The position numbers and the translations under genes are program-made. Of a DNA stretch of 64,000 nt, positions 1 to 9,148 are shown piece after piece. The stretch comes from Mycobacterium sp. 1554424.7. GTDB taxonomy: Bacteria > Actinomycetota > Actinomycetes > Mycobacteriales > Mycobacteriaceae. A model generated the notes under the pieces. That model did not search any database, was not told the DNA's origin, and saw only the letters and a list, made by a program, of their open reading frames with translations. The DNA lies in the NCBI RefSeq assembly GCF_001665295.1, contig NZ_LZSE01000093.1:1-64000 (forward strand), in the 5' to 3' direction. Position 1 is the first letter of the stretch; every line of letters starts with the position of its first letter.

Positions 1-77
1 ACGGTTCCCCGAACAGCGAGGCCAACTGGTCGAGCAAACCCGTTGGGGCGCCCACGTAGTCGTTCTCGGCGCGCTGG
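1..77. repeat. Left arm of a 77-bp perfect inverted repeat in galK
   Basis: Bases 1-77 are the exact reverse complement of bases 151-227, with no mismatch, and the pairing fails at the next base inward (78 against 150). The 73-base spacer (78-150) is itself galK sequence read on the minus strand. The repeat reaches the first base of the window, so its true length outward is unknown. It looks like a fold-back of galK, either an assembly or library chimera or a real inverted duplication. Confidence 0.95.
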
Positions 78-157
78 GCCAGCCGCGCCCGCTCGATCGA
101 GTCGATGCGCAGATCGGCGGCCGCCGCGATCGCACCCAAAACCGCGCATTCCAGCGC
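2..157 (-). pseudogene. galK: Galactokinase fragment, antisense copy (cut by window edge)
   Basis: Read on the minus strand from about 157 down to 2, the sequence encodes an uninterrupted internal piece of galactokinase. It begins with a [16 protein letters not shown] stretch, the region just after the GHMP SSAALE motif, and runs into the [16 protein letters not shown] region. The second half of this peptide is encoded again on the plus strand from 152 onward. The fragment has no start codon here and continues off the left edge of the window. It is the other limb of the fold-back and not an independent gene. Confidence 0.85.
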
Positions 158-227
158 GCCGAGAACGACTACGTGGGCGCCCCAACGGGTTTGCTCGACC
201 AGTTGGCCTCGCTGTTCGGGGAACCGT
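151..227. repeat. Right arm of the 77-bp inverted repeat in galK
   Basis: This is the partner of bases 1-77, perfectly complementary, and it lies inside the plus-strand galK reading frame. The inner boundary falls at the short sequence ccagcgc, which is also expected on the other side of the junction (the codons around AALE). The limbs therefore appear to join at a microhomology of about 7 bases, as is common in template-switch or chimeric joins. Confidence 0.95.
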
Positions 228-841
228 CGACCGCGCTGCTGATCGACTTCCGCGACGTCACCGTCACGCCGGTGGCCTTCGACCCGCAATCACAGGGCGT
301 CACGCTGCTGCTGATCGACTCGCGGGCCCCGCATCGGCACGCCGGGGGCGAGTACGCGGCCCGCCGCAAGTCGTGTGAGCGGGCGGCCGCCGATCTGGGG
401 GCGTCGTCGCTGCGCGAAATCTGGGATCGCGGGCGCGCGGAGTTGAACGCGGTCGGCAACCCGATCGATTCCCGCCGCGCCCGCCACGTCCTCACCGAGA
501 ATGGCAGGGTTCTGGATTTCGTTGCGGCATTGGGTGATTCGGACTTCGTCGAGGCCGGACGCATCATGAACTCCTCACACGTCTCGATGCGGGACGACTT
601 CGACATCACCACCGAACACATCGACCTGATCGTCGATACCGCGGTGCGCGCGGGGGCCTTCGGCGCGCGGATGACCGGCGGCGGATTCGGCGGCTGCGTG
701 ATCGCGCTGGTGCCGGACAGCCGGGCGGACGCCGTCGCAAAGACGCTGCGCCAGACTATTCCCGATGCGGGTCACCCGCGCCCGGTGATCACCCGGACCC
801 GCGCGGCCGCGGGCGCCGGCACCCCGGAGGGGTACGCGTGA
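152..841 (+). CDS. galK: Galactokinase, 5'-truncated by the fold-back
   Basis: GalK phosphorylates alpha-D-galactose to galactose-1-phosphate with ATP, the first step of the Leloir pathway in the cytoplasm. The visible part begins at QRAENDYVG and carries the GLLDQ segment holding the catalytic-base aspartate of galactokinases, plus the C-terminal GHMP motif ([15 protein letters not shown]) near the end. The substrate-binding N-terminus and the GHMP phosphate loop are missing on this strand: sequence before 152 is the inverted limb. A GTG at 173 would be picked by a gene caller but is internal to the family. About 230 codons remain of a protein normally near 360-390 residues. It overlaps the next gene by four bases (GTGA). 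No galT is visible because the upstream region is replaced. Confidence 0.9.
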   Translation, partial: QRAENDYVGAPTGLLDQLASLFGEPSTALLIDFRDVTVTPVAFDPQSQGVTLLLIDSRAPHRHAGGEYAARRKSCERAAADLGASSLREIWDRGRAELNAVGNPIDSRRARHVLTENGRVLDFVAALGDSDFVEAGRIMNSSHVSMRDDFDITTEHIDLIVDTAVRAGAFGARMTGGGFGGCVIALVPDSRADAVAKTLRQTIPDAGHPRPVITRTRAAAGAGTPEGYA

Positions 842-1599
842 CGCGGCCCCTTACATCGGCGGACCGCGACGGCATTCGGGTGCTCACCCTCAATCGCCCC
901 GATGCGCGTAACGCATTGAGCCGCAGCCTGGTTGAGGCGTTGTTCGACGCGTTGTGCGCCGCCGACGACGACGACGGCGTGTCCGTGGTCGTGTTGACCG
1001 GTGCCGATCCCGCCTTCTGCGCGGGGGTCGATCTGAAGGAAGCCGCGCGCAGGGGCAGGGACTACTTCGCGGTGTACGAATCACACAACTGCGTGACCCG
1101 CGTCGGCCAGATGCGCACACCCGTTATCGGCGCCGTCAACGGCCCGGCGTTTACCGGCGGTCTCGAAATCGCGCTCGGCTGCGACTTCCTGATCGCCTCC
1201 GAGCGCGCCATCTTCGGCGACACCCATGCGCACGTGGGCATCCTGCCCGGCGGGGGGATGACCGCTCGACTGCCCCAACTCGTGGGCGCGGCGATGGCGC
1301 GCCGCATGTCGATGACGGGTGAAATCGTCGACGCCCGCCGGGCCGAACAAATCGGCTTGGTCACCGAGGTCGTCGCCCACGCCGACCTGCTGCCCCGGGC
1401 GCTCGAGCTGGCCGCCCAAATCGCCGCCGTGCCACGCACGACCATGCGAGGGCTCAAGGAGATCTATCGACTCGGATCGGCGGCGGTCATGGAACCCGCA
1501 CTCGCTGCCGAGCAAAGTATCGCCGGCTCGCAGGCCCCCGTCACAGACCTCGACCAGGCCCACCGCAGGGTCTCCGAGCGCAATCGCCGGCAGCGGTGA
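838..1599 (+). CDS. Crotonase-family enoyl-CoA hydratase/isomerase
   Basis: This 253-residue cytoplasmic protein of the crotonase superfamily acts on acyl-CoA thioesters. The N-terminal oxyanion-hole segment [10 protein letters not shown] (about residues 60-70) and the second oxyanion segment [15 protein letters not shown] are present. The latter keeps the glutamate equivalent to Glu144 of rat crotonase. At the position of the second catalytic glutamate (Glu164) the sequence reads FGDTHAHVG, so that residue is not a glutamate. It may be a weak hydratase or a different crotonase activity, and many mycobacterial EchA paralogues share this DTHA-type motif. The GTG start overlaps the galK stop (GTGA), suggesting co-translation, although no link with galactose use is known. 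Confidence 0.85.
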   Translation: MTRPLTSADRDGIRVLTLNRPDARNALSRSLVEALFDALCAADDDDGVSVVVLTGADPAFCAGVDLKEAARRGRDYFAVYESHNCVTRVGQMRTPVIGAVNGPAFTGGLEIALGCDFLIASERAIFGDTHAHVGILPGGGMTARLPQLVGAAMARRMSMTGEIVDARRAEQIGLVTEVVAHADLLPRALELAAQIAAVPRTTMRGLKEIYRLGSAAVMEPALAAEQSIAGSQAPVTDLDQAHRRVSERNRRQR

Positions 1600-1639
1600 C
1601 GCTCGCCGTTACGGTCGGCATAGCTGTAACGTAACGGCT

Positions 1640-1960
1640 ATGACCAGGGGTGCATGCCTGAAGTGCGGCGCCGGGTTCTCCGGGCGGTCGGACGCGATCT
1701 ACTGCTCGTCGGCGTGCCGGCAGAAGGCGCACCGGGCGCGAACGGCCCAACGCACGGTGCTGCGCGAAAGCCTCAGGCAAACCGCGCCGGCCCGGGCCGG
1801 CGCAGAGGCCGGCAAGTTGCTGCGGCTGTCCGCCGCAACGTCGGTGCGGCGCGCGCCGGAACAGGTCGATCGATCCCGCGAACTGTGCCGGATGTCGGAG
1901 CACCGGCTGCGGGAAAGTGACGCGATCTTGCGGAAGCACGCGCCATGGCCTGGCAACTAG
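1640..1960 (+). CDS. Small zinc-ribbon-like protein of unknown function
   Basis: This 106-residue protein has an N-terminal cysteine cluster of the form CxxC-x(n)-CSSAC (residues about 6-27), followed by the basic segment RQKAHRAR. The arrangement looks like a treble-clef or zinc-ribbon metal site. The rest is a charged, probably helical tail rich in Arg and Glu, with no membrane segment. It overlaps the PAS-ANTAR gene by 16 bases, which implies coupled translation and possibly a shared function in RNA or DNA binding. I cannot assign a specific role. The ATG at 1640 is chosen because the cysteine cluster begins six residues later. Confidence 0.7.
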   Translation: MTRGACLKCGAGFSGRSDAIYCSSACRQKAHRARTAQRTVLRESLRQTAPARAGAEAGKLLRLSAATSVRRAPEQVDRSRELCRMSEHRLRESDAILRKHAPWPGN

Positions 1961-2625
1961 ACGGCCAAGCGGCGGCCGTCGAACAGGCGCTCGCGGGTGG
2001 CACACCGCAGCGCGCGGGCTGGTTTCGCTTCTATTTCGAAGACCAACGCTGGGAATGGTCCGAGCAGGTGCAGCGCATGCACGGCTATGAACCCGGAATG
2101 GTGACCCCGACCACCGAGCTCGTGCTGTCGCACAAGCACCCCGACGATCGTCGCCAAGTCGCCGCGACCATCGACGACATGGTCCGGCATCGTCAGCCGT
2201 TCAGCGCGCGGCACCGCATCGTCGATACCGGCGGAGCGGTCCACCAGGTGGTCGTGGTGGGCGATCAATTTTGCGACGACACCGGCGAGGTGATCGGAAC
2301 CCACGGCTTCTACATCGACGTCACGCCGACGTCGACCGGAAAATCCGAGGACGCCATCACGGCGAAAGTCGCGGCTATCGCGGAGCGCCGCGCCGTGATC
2401 GACCAAGCCAAGGGCATGCTGATGCTGGTCTACGGCATCGACGAGGACGCGGCTTTCAATGTGCTCAAATCGCTTTCGCAGGCGCGCAACATGAAGCTAT
2501 GGCCACTCGCGCGGCAGATCGCCGAGGACTTCGCCGAGCTGGGCAAGGAGGCCATCACGTCTCATGCGCGATTCGACCAGCGGTTGCTCAGCGCGCACCT
2601 GCGGGCGGCTAACCGGCCGGACTGA
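1945..2625 (+). CDS. PAS-ANTAR domain RNA-binding antiterminator
   Basis: This 226-residue two-domain regulator has a PAS fold at roughly residues 25-135. It contains the WEWSEQVQRMHGYEPG start and an HPDD segment typical of PAS_3 sensor domains. A C-terminal ANTAR domain (about 145-200) has the family pattern AVIDQAKGMLMLVYG followed by AAFNVLKSLSQ. ANTAR proteins bind paired hexanucleotide-loop hairpins in nascent mRNA and prevent termination, and the PAS domain presumably senses a ligand or redox state. No histidine-kinase domain is attached. The start overlaps the zinc-ribbon gene, and the 3' end overlaps the convergent gene at 2609. The RNA targets are not evident nearby. Confidence 0.88.
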   Translation: MAWQLDGQAAAVEQALAGGTPQRAGWFRFYFEDQRWEWSEQVQRMHGYEPGMVTPTTELVLSHKHPDDRRQVAATIDDMVRHRQPFSARHRIVDTGGAVHQVVVVGDQFCDDTGEVIGTHGFYIDVTPTSTGKSEDAITAKVAAIAERRAVIDQAKGMLMLVYGIDEDAAFNVLKSLSQARNMKLWPLARQIAEDFAELGKEAITSHARFDQRLLSAHLRAANRPD

Positions 2626-3094
2626 ACCGGACGGCCCCCAGGTGCATGCGGTCGACCGCCTCCGCGAACTCTTCGCGGGTGGGTATTCGCGGGTCGCGGA
2701 ACTTCAGCCCGATCATCCGCTGGGCGCGCTGCACGCCGTAGGACTCGGCGCAGCGGTGGAACAGGTCGGAGACGATGGCGCGGTCGCGGATGAGCTCGCC
2801 GCGCATCGCCGTCGCCTTACCGTCGTAGACGACGTTGGCGGTCGCGCCGTCGCGGAAGTTCTGCTTCCACGGCGCACCGGTCAGCGCGTACAGCTCCTGG
2901 TCGATCACGTGGGCGCTGACGGGAATTGTGTACGGCTGGCCCGTCTTTCGTCCGGTGAAGCTCAACACCATCAGCTGCTTGCGTGCCGGTCCCGCGAGCG
3001 GCGTGCGCAGGAGGAAGCCCAGCACCGGGTTGACGAGACGCAGTAGCGCCGACGGTGGGTGTCCGGCGTCTATTGCATGCGACTGTTCTGCCAT
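2609..3094 (-). CDS. Deazaflavin-dependent nitroreductase-family protein (DUF385-like)
   Basis: This 161-residue protein of the F420-dependent oxidoreductase type (split beta-barrel, related to M. tuberculosis Ddn) carries the segments LSFTGRKTGQPYTIPV and ALTGAPWKQNFRDG that typify the family. These proteins reduce quinones or nitro compounds with F420H2 or bind related flavins. Substrate here is unknown. The open frame extends upstream to 3163, but the ATG at 3094 (MAEQSHAIDAG) gives the usual family length and avoids a low-complexity extension. The stop overlaps the convergent PAS-ANTAR gene by 17 bases. Confidence 0.8.
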   Translation of the reverse strand: MAEQSHAIDAGHPPSALLRLVNPVLGFLLRTPLAGPARKQLMVLSFTGRKTGQPYTIPVSAHVIDQELYALTGAPWKQNFRDGATANVVYDGKATAMRGELIRDRAIVSDLFHRCAESYGVQRAQRMIGLKFRDPRIPTREEFAEAVDRMHLGAVRFSPAG

Positions 3095-3170
3095 GCCAAC
3101 ACCGTAAGGCCAATCGGGCGCCGCGGCGTAGGGACTGCACCGCCGCGGCGCCCAGAAAGGCAACCGACGA

Positions 3171-3842
3171 TCAGGGGGTGATGGTCGTTTGGTCGTCGAT
3201 GATGTTGGCGGCGTCCATCAACGGGGCCTCATCGGCCTGCAGCGCATCGGCGTTGAGCTGCAGCACGAACACCGCGCCCTGGCTGGGAATCACCACCGTC
3301 TTCTGCGCGACCGTCCGCGTCTTGCCATCTTTCTGGTAGGAGCCCTTCAGCTGCCAGGCCTGGAAACCCCCGAGCGTCGAGGCCCGGCCGTTGCCGGTGC
3401 CCTGCCAGCCGGGCAGTCCCAATAGCTCGTTGGGGGCGTACTGGATGATCTTCGCCGGGTCGACGTCACCGGTCAGCTTCGAGTAAAGCGCCGAAATCGT
3501 CGGGGGATCGGACGGATTCGAAGGCTGCGCCAAGACGATGCCGCCGTAGGACGTGCCGGCGTTCTGGTTGATCTGCCAGCCCGCGGGCACCGGCAGGTCG
3601 ACGTTGGGTCCCGGATCCCCGTGGTGAACCGGGGTCTCCGTGATGTGGCTGTCCCGGATGTAGTCGGCGATCGTCGGGCCGCCCTGCGCGCTCGGCGTCG
3701 CGGAGGTCGTCGACGTCGACGTGGAGGTGGATGTCGAGGTGGATGTCGAAGTCGACGGTGCTGACTTGTTGCTAGAGCCGCACGCCACGAGCGCCAGACT
3801 GAGCGCCACGGTAACCGTTGCTGCGGTCAAGTGTTTCATCAA
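3171..3842 (-). CDS. lpqN: LpqN-type secreted lipoprotein
   Basis: This 223-residue lipoprotein has a short basic N-terminus, a hydrophobic core and a lipobox ending LVAC, with the lipidated cysteine at residue 21. It is followed by a Ser-Thr dipeptide repeat (about residues 30-46). The mature part matches my memory of M. tuberculosis LpqN (Rv0583c, about 228 residues), a cell-envelope lipoprotein reported to interact with the host ubiquitin ligase CBL. The next genes correspond to Rv0584 and Rv0585c, which supports the assignment. The Ser-Thr linker is encoded by imperfect gtcgac-type hexamers and could vary in length. It is divergent from the GH92 gene, with a 153-base gap that should hold both promoters. 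Confidence 0.85.
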   Translation of the reverse strand: MMKHLTAATVTVALSLALVACGSSNKSAPSTSTSTSTSTSTSTSTTSATPSAQGGPTIADYIRDSHITETPVHHGDPGPNVDLPVPAGWQINQNAGTSYGGIVLAQPSNPSDPPTISALYSKLTGDVDPAKIIQYAPNELLGLPGWQGTGNGRASTLGGFQAWQLKGSYQKDGKTRTVAQKTVVIPSQGAVFVLQLNADALQADEAPLMDAANIIDDQTTITP

Positions 3843-3995
3843 TCAATTCTCCCCAACCTAGGGCCGGCACCAGCGCCAGCCACGCGGAATGAGACTAGCC
3901 GAAGATAATGGAAAACGTTGCTAGTGGATTTCCCCGAACTTCCGGCATCGTCGAAATAACCCGCGACGAGGCGGTTATGCAGTAAGAGAACAGCT

Positions 3996-6626
3996 ATGCG
4001 GTCTCGAGCCCGTTATAGGACCCTACTCGCCGTGGTCGCGGCGGGTGCGGTCTTCCTGACGTTCGTCGCGGCGGCCCCGCCGATCGCCTACGACGGCGAG
4101 CCGCCGCTCGTCACCGATCCCGTCGACCACGTCGACACGCTCATCGGCACGGGGACGGGCGGTGAGACGGTGGGGGAGATCAACGGCTTTCCCGGCGCCT
4201 CCGCGCCGTTCGGAATGGTGCAGTACTCGCCGGACACCGTCGACAACTACGCCGGCTACAACTACGACAACCCGCGCGCCACCGGGTTCAGCATGACTCA
4301 CGCCTCGGTGGGATGCGCCGCGTTCGGCGACATCTCGATGCTGCCGACCACCACACCAATCGGCGCGCAGCCGTGGAACGCGTGGGAAAGGATCGCCCAC
4401 GACGACACCGAGCAAGGCGCGCCGGGTTACTACACGGTGCGGTTTCCCGGCACCGGCGTCACCGCGGAACTGACCGCCACCACCCGCACCGGCGTCGGCC
4501 GCTTCCGTTACCCGCGCAACGGCCGGCCCGCGTTGTTCCACGTGCGCTCAGGCGCGTCGCTGGCGGGCAATTCGCGCGCGAGCATCCAGCTCGGCGAGGA
4601 CAACACCACGATCACGGGATGGGCGACCAGCGGCGGGTTTTGCGGCCAGCGGAACACCTACACGGTGTATTTCGCCATGAAGTTCAGCCAGCCGTTCACC
4701 TCCTATGGCACCTGGGACGGCTATTCCGTCTACCCCGGCGCCCGCGCCGCGGTGTCGCCCTACAGCGGCGGGTACCTGGAGTTCCCGCCAGGGGCGGTGC
4801 TCGAGGTGCGGACCGCGATCTCCTATGTCGGCATCGACGGCGCGCGCGCGAACCTCGCGGCCGAGGGCGGGGTGAGCTTCGAAGAGGTGCGCGCCGCCGT
4901 GGTATCCGACTGGAACGCCACGCTGTCGCGGATTGCGGTGGCCGGCCGCAACGTTCGCGATTTGGACACCTTCTACACCTCGCTGTACCGGTCGCTGCTG
5001 CACCCCAACACCTTCAACGACGTCGACGGGCGCTACATCGGCTTCGATGGCGCCATTCACACGGTGGAAAGCGGGCGCACCCAGTACGCGAACTTCTCCG
5101 ACTGGGACACCTACCGGGGCCTGGCCGCCCTGCAGGCGATGCTCTGTCCGAAGCAGGCCAGCGACATGGCCCAGTCGCTGGTCAACGACGCCGAGCAGAG
5201 CGGGTCGTTTCCCCGTTGGGCGCTCGCGAATTCGGCCACCGGCGAGATGACCGGCGACAGCGTGGTGCCCCTCATTGCGAATCTATACGCGTTCGGCGCC
5301 AAGGACTTCGACGCCCACAACGCCCTGCGCTACATGGTGAATGCGGCGACCACAGGCGGTCTCGGCTTGAACGGCTACATGGAGCGGCCGGGCATCGCCA
5401 GCTATCTGCAAATGGGTTACTTCGCCGACACGTCGGCGTTCGGCGCGGGCGCTTCGATCACACTTGAATGGTCCGTCGACGACTTCGCCATCTCCCGATT
5501 GGCGGAATCGCTCGGCGACACGGCGACCGCGGCCGAATTCCAGAACCGCGCCCAGTACTGGCAGAACCTGTTCAATCCCAGCACCCGGTACATCTCGCCC
5601 CGCGACGCGACGGGATTCTTCCCCTCGGGCCCCGGCTTCGCGGAATCCCCGGTCGGCTTCGGCCAGGAGGGATTCGACGAGGGCAATGCCGCGCAATACC
5701 TCTGGTGGGTGCCGCAAAACGTCGCCGGCCTGGTGACCGCCCTCGGCGGCCGCGCGGCCGCCGCCGCCCGGCTCGACCGGCTCACCGAGAAGCTCAATGC
5801 CGGTCCCAAGGAGCCGTACCTGTGGGCCGGTAATGAGCCAAGCTTCGGGGTGCCCTGGCTGTACAACTACATCGGCCAGCCGTGGAAGACTCAGCTCACC
5901 GTCGACAGGGTCCGCGGTCTGTTCAGTCCGACACCGGACGGCGCGCCGGGCAACGACGACCTCGGGGCGCTGTCCAGCTGGTACGTGTGGGCCGCCCTCG
6001 GCCTGTACCCGAGCACCCCGGGGACGCCGATCCTCACCGTGGCCACTCCGTTGTTCGACCGGGCCGAAATAGCCCTTCCGCAAGGCGGATTCATCCGAAT
6101 CTCGGCCCCGGGCGCATCGGGACCGCACCACCTGCGTTACATCAGCGGCCTGTCCGTCGACGGCGAGGCCACCGACCGCACGTGGATCCCGGAGCGGGTC
6201 GTCCGCGCCGGCGGCGACCTGAGGTTCTCGTTGGCCGCCCATCCGGACAAGGTGTGGGGCACCGCCGAGTCCTCTGCGCCGCCGTCGTTCGGCGCGGGAA
6301 GCTCGGCGGTGACCGTCAACGTCGCGCGTCCCATCATCGCGATCGCGCCGGGGCATATCGGCACCGTGAAGGTCGACCTGCAGCGAATGGTCGACGGCGT
6401 CGACGGCTACCGCATCACCGGCACGTCCACCGACGCCGGGGTCACGGTGGCGCCTGCGTCCGGCAAGTTCGGCGCCGACGGATCGGCCGCCGCGGACATC
6501 GGGATCACCGTGGCGCAGCCGGTGCCCGACGGCTACTACGCGGTGTTCCTCAGCACCACTGCCGGCGAAACCGTGCGAGGCTCAGTGGTTTTCATCATCG
6601 CAGGAGGCGGGCCCGACGAGCCCTGA
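3996..6626 (+). CDS. Secreted GH92 alpha-1,2-mannosidase (Rv0584-like)
   Basis: This 876-residue glycoside hydrolase of family GH92 comprises calcium-dependent exo-acting alpha-mannosidases. An N-terminal basic and hydrophobic segment (residues 1-30, ending FVAAAPP) looks like a signal peptide, so it should act outside the membrane. The family hallmarks are visible: [10 protein letters not shown] and [17 protein letters not shown] near the N-terminus, FSDWDTYRG in the middle, and [14 protein letters not shown] with the catalytic aspartates at D654 and D655. Length matches M. tuberculosis Rv0584 as I recall it (877). Likely substrates are mannose caps or mannosylated glycoproteins and lipoglycans of the envelope. 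It ends only four bases from the convergent flippase gene. Confidence 0.9.
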   Translation: MRSRARYRTLLAVVAAGAVFLTFVAAAPPIAYDGEPPLVTDPVDHVDTLIGTGTGGETVGEINGFPGASAPFGMVQYSPDTVDNYAGYNYDNPRATGFSMTHASVGCAAFGDISMLPTTTPIGAQPWNAWERIAHDDTEQGAPGYYTVRFPGTGVTAELTATTRTGVGRFRYPRNGRPALFHVRSGASLAGNSRASIQLGEDNTTITGWATSGGFCGQRNTYTVYFAMKFSQPFTSYGTWDGYSVYPGARAAVSPYSGGYLEFPPGAVLEVRTAISYVGIDGARANLAAEGGVSFEEVRAAVVSDWNATLSRIAVAGRNVRDLDTFYTSLYRSLLHPNTFNDVDGRYIGFDGAIHTVESGRTQYANFSDWDTYRGLAALQAMLCPKQASDMAQSLVNDAEQSGSFPRWALANSATGEMTGDSVVPLIANLYAFGAKDFDAHNALRYMVNAATTGGLGLNGYMERPGIASYLQMGYFADTSAFGAGASITLEWSVDDFAISRLAESLGDTATAAEFQNRAQYWQNLFNPSTRYISPRDATGFFPSGPGFAESPVGFGQEGFDEGNAAQYLWWVPQNVAGLVTALGGRAAAAARLDRLTEKLNAGPKEPYLWAGNEPSFGVPWLYNYIGQPWKTQLTVDRVRGLFSPTPDGAPGNDDLGALSSWYVWAALGLYPSTPGTPILTVATPLFDRAEIALPQGGFIRISAPGASGPHHLRYISGLSVDGEATDRTWIPERVVRAGGDLRFSLAAHPDKVWGTAESSAPPSFGAGSSAVTVNVARPIIAIAPGHIGTVKVDLQRMVDGVDGYRITGTSTDAGVTVAPASGKFGADGSAAADIGITVAQPVPDGYYAVFLSTTAGETVRGSVVFIIAGGGPDEP

Positions 6627-6630
6627 CCCG

Positions 6631-9018
6631 TCAGATCATCTCGTTCTCGGTCAGCCACCGCATCACCGGCCAACCGACGAACACGGGCAGCCAGCAGGTG
6701 AGCACGCGATACAGCAGGACCGACGGCACGCCGACGGCCGCGGGTATGCCGAAGGCGGCCAGGCCACCGATCAGCGCCGCCTCCACGGCGCCGACACCGC
6801 CGGGGGTCGGGGCGGCCGACGCGAGCGTCCCGCCGACCATCGTCACCACCGTGCACGTCACGAACGAGGCGCCGCCGCCGAAGGCCTGGACGCTGGTCCA
6901 AAGCGCCAGCGCCGCACCGAGAGTCGTCCCGGCGCAACCGAGCACGATCAACCCCAGTCGCTTCGGCTCCCGGGCCACCTCGGCGAGGTCGCCGGCCACC
7001 TCCTTCAGCCTGGGGCGCAGGTCCGTCGCCAGCCACCGCCGCAGCCGCGGCACCAACAGAAAGGTGCCGACGCCGCCCAGCGCCACGCCGGCGATCAGGT
7101 ACAGCACCGTGGTGCTCGGGACGTAGTGCGAGAGGTCCATCGACGCGCCCGCGACGGTGCTGAACAAGATCAGCAAGACCAGGTGCATGATCACCTGCAC
7201 CGCTTGCTGCATCGCCACCGCGGTCGTGGCCCGCACCGCGGACAGCCCTCCGCCCTTCTGCAGGTACCGCGTGCTGAGCGCGAGCCCGCCCACCCCGGCG
7301 GGCGTCGTGGTGGCGGCAAAAGTGTTGGCCACCTGGGCTATCGACAGCTTCCAGAAGACCACCGATTCGTCGGCGCTCGCCCATAACGCGGCCGCCGCGC
7401 CCACATACGTCATAGCCGATATCACCAGGCCCAGCAGTGCCCACCACCAGTTCGCCCGGCTCACCTGGGAAACGAACGTCGGCACGGTGCTGATGAAGGG
7501 ATACGCGACATAGACCAGCGCGACCAGCAGCACCAGCTGAATGACCTGCCTACGGGTGAACCGGGTGATCGTCTCGGTCTTGATCTGGTCCGCACCGGTT
7601 TGACGCTTCACCTCCGCGCGGGCGCCGGAGATCACGGCACCGGCGTCGGCGATCGATCTCCGGATTTGTTTGGGCATAGCCGATTTCGTGAGCCGACGCG
7701 AGGCGGTAAGGACGGTGTCCTTGCCAAACGCATCGATCGCGGCGCCCACCGCCGACTCGGCGCCGTACAGCGCCGACGTCGTCACCAGCAGCTGGGCGAT
7801 GTCGGACTGGAGTTGGGCCTCGGTGGCGCCGTACTCGGCGTTGCCGAACCCACCGAACAGCACGGTGCCGCCGTCGACGGTGATCGTGGTGGCGCGCAGG
7901 TCACCGTGGGAGATCTGGTGGTCGTTGAGGGTTCGCAGCGATTCCCACGCGCGCTCGACCGGGGTGGTCTTGGCGCACCGGTCGAGCGGGGTACCCCGAA
8001 TGGGCCTGTGGGAGTACAACATCCAGCCCCGGTCGATCGGGGCGACGGCGATCGTCGACGTGTTAGCCAGGCCCAGGTCGCCGACGGCGATGGCCATCAG
8101 CGCGCGATGCTCGACGGCGCGGCGCATGGACGCGACCAGGGGCGCGGTCTCCCTGGCCCGCAGCCGAAGCTTGCGCCACAGCTGAACCAACGCGCCACCG
8201 CTGCGCTCGTGCGGGCCGTACAACTCGATCAAGGCCTCGTCGGGGGCCGAATCGGAATCCACGCACTTCGCCGACAGCACGAGCGGCCCGGGCCCGGCGG
8301 GGCGGACCACGTGGAGCTCGGAGACCACGCATCCGCGCTTGGCCAGCGCCCGCACCGTGCCCTCCAGCGGCACCTCGAGGGCGGGGGTGCCGACCACCAG
8401 GACCACGAGCGCGCCGACGAACCACCCGACCGCCAGTCCCAGCAAGGAGCGCGCCGGGACGATCGCGCTGATGAACAGGTGGATCGGCACGAACGCCAGC
8501 AGCAGCGTCCACCACCAGCGCCGCCAGCGCGCGGGCAGCCACGGACCCGACACCGTCAGGACCGCCGCGAGCATCGCGATCCACCGCGGGTCGTCCAGGA
8601 TCTGGGCCAGCGCGGTTTGCGGCCGATCGGTCAGGTCGAAATGCCAGCGGGGCGCCGAAATGCCGGTGCCGCTGATCGAGAGCGGCAGGACCGCGAGGAG
8701 CCCCGCGGCCGCGTAGGCGCCGAGCAGTTTCCATTGCCGCCCGGCGATCAAACCGATGAGGATCGCGAACGGCAGGGCCAGGATCGCGATGCCGTACACC
8801 AGGTACACCAGGTCGGACTGGGTGGGGGTGAGCACCCCGACGATCTCCGATATCGACTTCTCCAGCGCGACCCACTGCGGGCGGGTTATCAGCGAACCGG
8901 CGATCACGATCGCGAAGAACACCACGGCCGCGGCGAGCCGGAGGATGTCGTTGGTCCGCCGGGTGAGCGGTTGCAGCAAGTTGCCCGAAACGCTGATGTC
9001 GCGCCCGTCGACCCGCAT
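6631..9018 (-). CDS. Multi-pass membrane protein: pseudokinase-like domain fused to a LPG-synthase-type flippase (Rv0585c-like)
   Basis: This 795-residue protein has three parts. Residues about 20-230 hold several hydrophobic helices. The middle (about 250-470) is soluble and contains HGDLRATTITV followed by VLFGGFGNAEYG, a layout resembling the catalytic loop and DFG motif of lipopolysaccharide-kinase-like folds. The DFG aspartate is replaced by glycine, which suggests a pseudokinase. The C-terminal 300 residues form the multi-helix domain of the lysylphosphatidylglycerol synthase/flippase family (TTTPAGVGGLALSTRYL, APTPGGVGAVEAAL). Length equals M. tuberculosis Rv0585c (795) as I recall it. 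The neighbouring GH92 enzyme suggests export or flipping of an envelope glycan or lipid, but this is inference. Confidence 0.82.
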   Translation of the reverse strand: MRVDGRDISVSGNLLQPLTRRTNDILRLAAAVVFFAIVIAGSLITRPQWVALEKSISEIVGVLTPTQSDLVYLVYGIAILALPFAILIGLIAGRQWKLLGAYAAAGLLAVLPLSISGTGISAPRWHFDLTDRPQTALAQILDDPRWIAMLAAVLTVSGPWLPARWRRWWWTLLLAFVPIHLFISAIVPARSLLGLAVGWFVGALVVLVVGTPALEVPLEGTVRALAKRGCVVSELHVVRPAGPGPLVLSAKCVDSDSAPDEALIELYGPHERSGGALVQLWRKLRLRARETAPLVASMRRAVEHRALMAIAVGDLGLANTSTIAVAPIDRGWMLYSHRPIRGTPLDRCAKTTPVERAWESLRTLNDHQISHGDLRATTITVDGGTVLFGGFGNAEYGATEAQLQSDIAQLLVTTSALYGAESAVGAAIDAFGKDTVLTASRRLTKSAMPKQIRRSIADAGAVISGARAEVKRQTGADQIKTETITRFTRRQVIQLVLLVALVYVAYPFISTVPTFVSQVSRANWWWALLGLVISAMTYVGAAAALWASADESVVFWKLSIAQVANTFAATTTPAGVGGLALSTRYLQKGGGLSAVRATTAVAMQQAVQVIMHLVLLILFSTVAGASMDLSHYVPSTTVLYLIAGVALGGVGTFLLVPRLRRWLATDLRPRLKEVAGDLAEVAREPKRLGLIVLGCAGTTLGAALALWTSVQAFGGGASFVTCTVVTMVGGTLASAAPTPGGVGAVEAALIGGLAAFGIPAAVGVPSVLLYRVLTCWLPVFVGWPVMRWLTENEMI

Positions 9019-9148
9019 GTCGAGACCTTAACCGGATACTTCCGGGCCAGGATGCATGAACGCGATGGACAGCTTGTTCACATCCGGCGCGCGTAGGGTC
9101 GGCGGAGATATCTAGGTAGTTGAGCTATTCGAATTGGGGGACACGAGC

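Noticed and set aside
43-378. Plus-strand open frame across the galK fold-back
   Set aside because: It is out of frame with galK and reads Arg- and Pro-rich sequence created by the inverted limb.
7600-9096. 498-codon plus-strand open frame opposite the flippase gene
   Set aside because: The peptide is almost entirely charged and repetitive, whereas the opposite strand encodes ordered membrane helices and known motifs.
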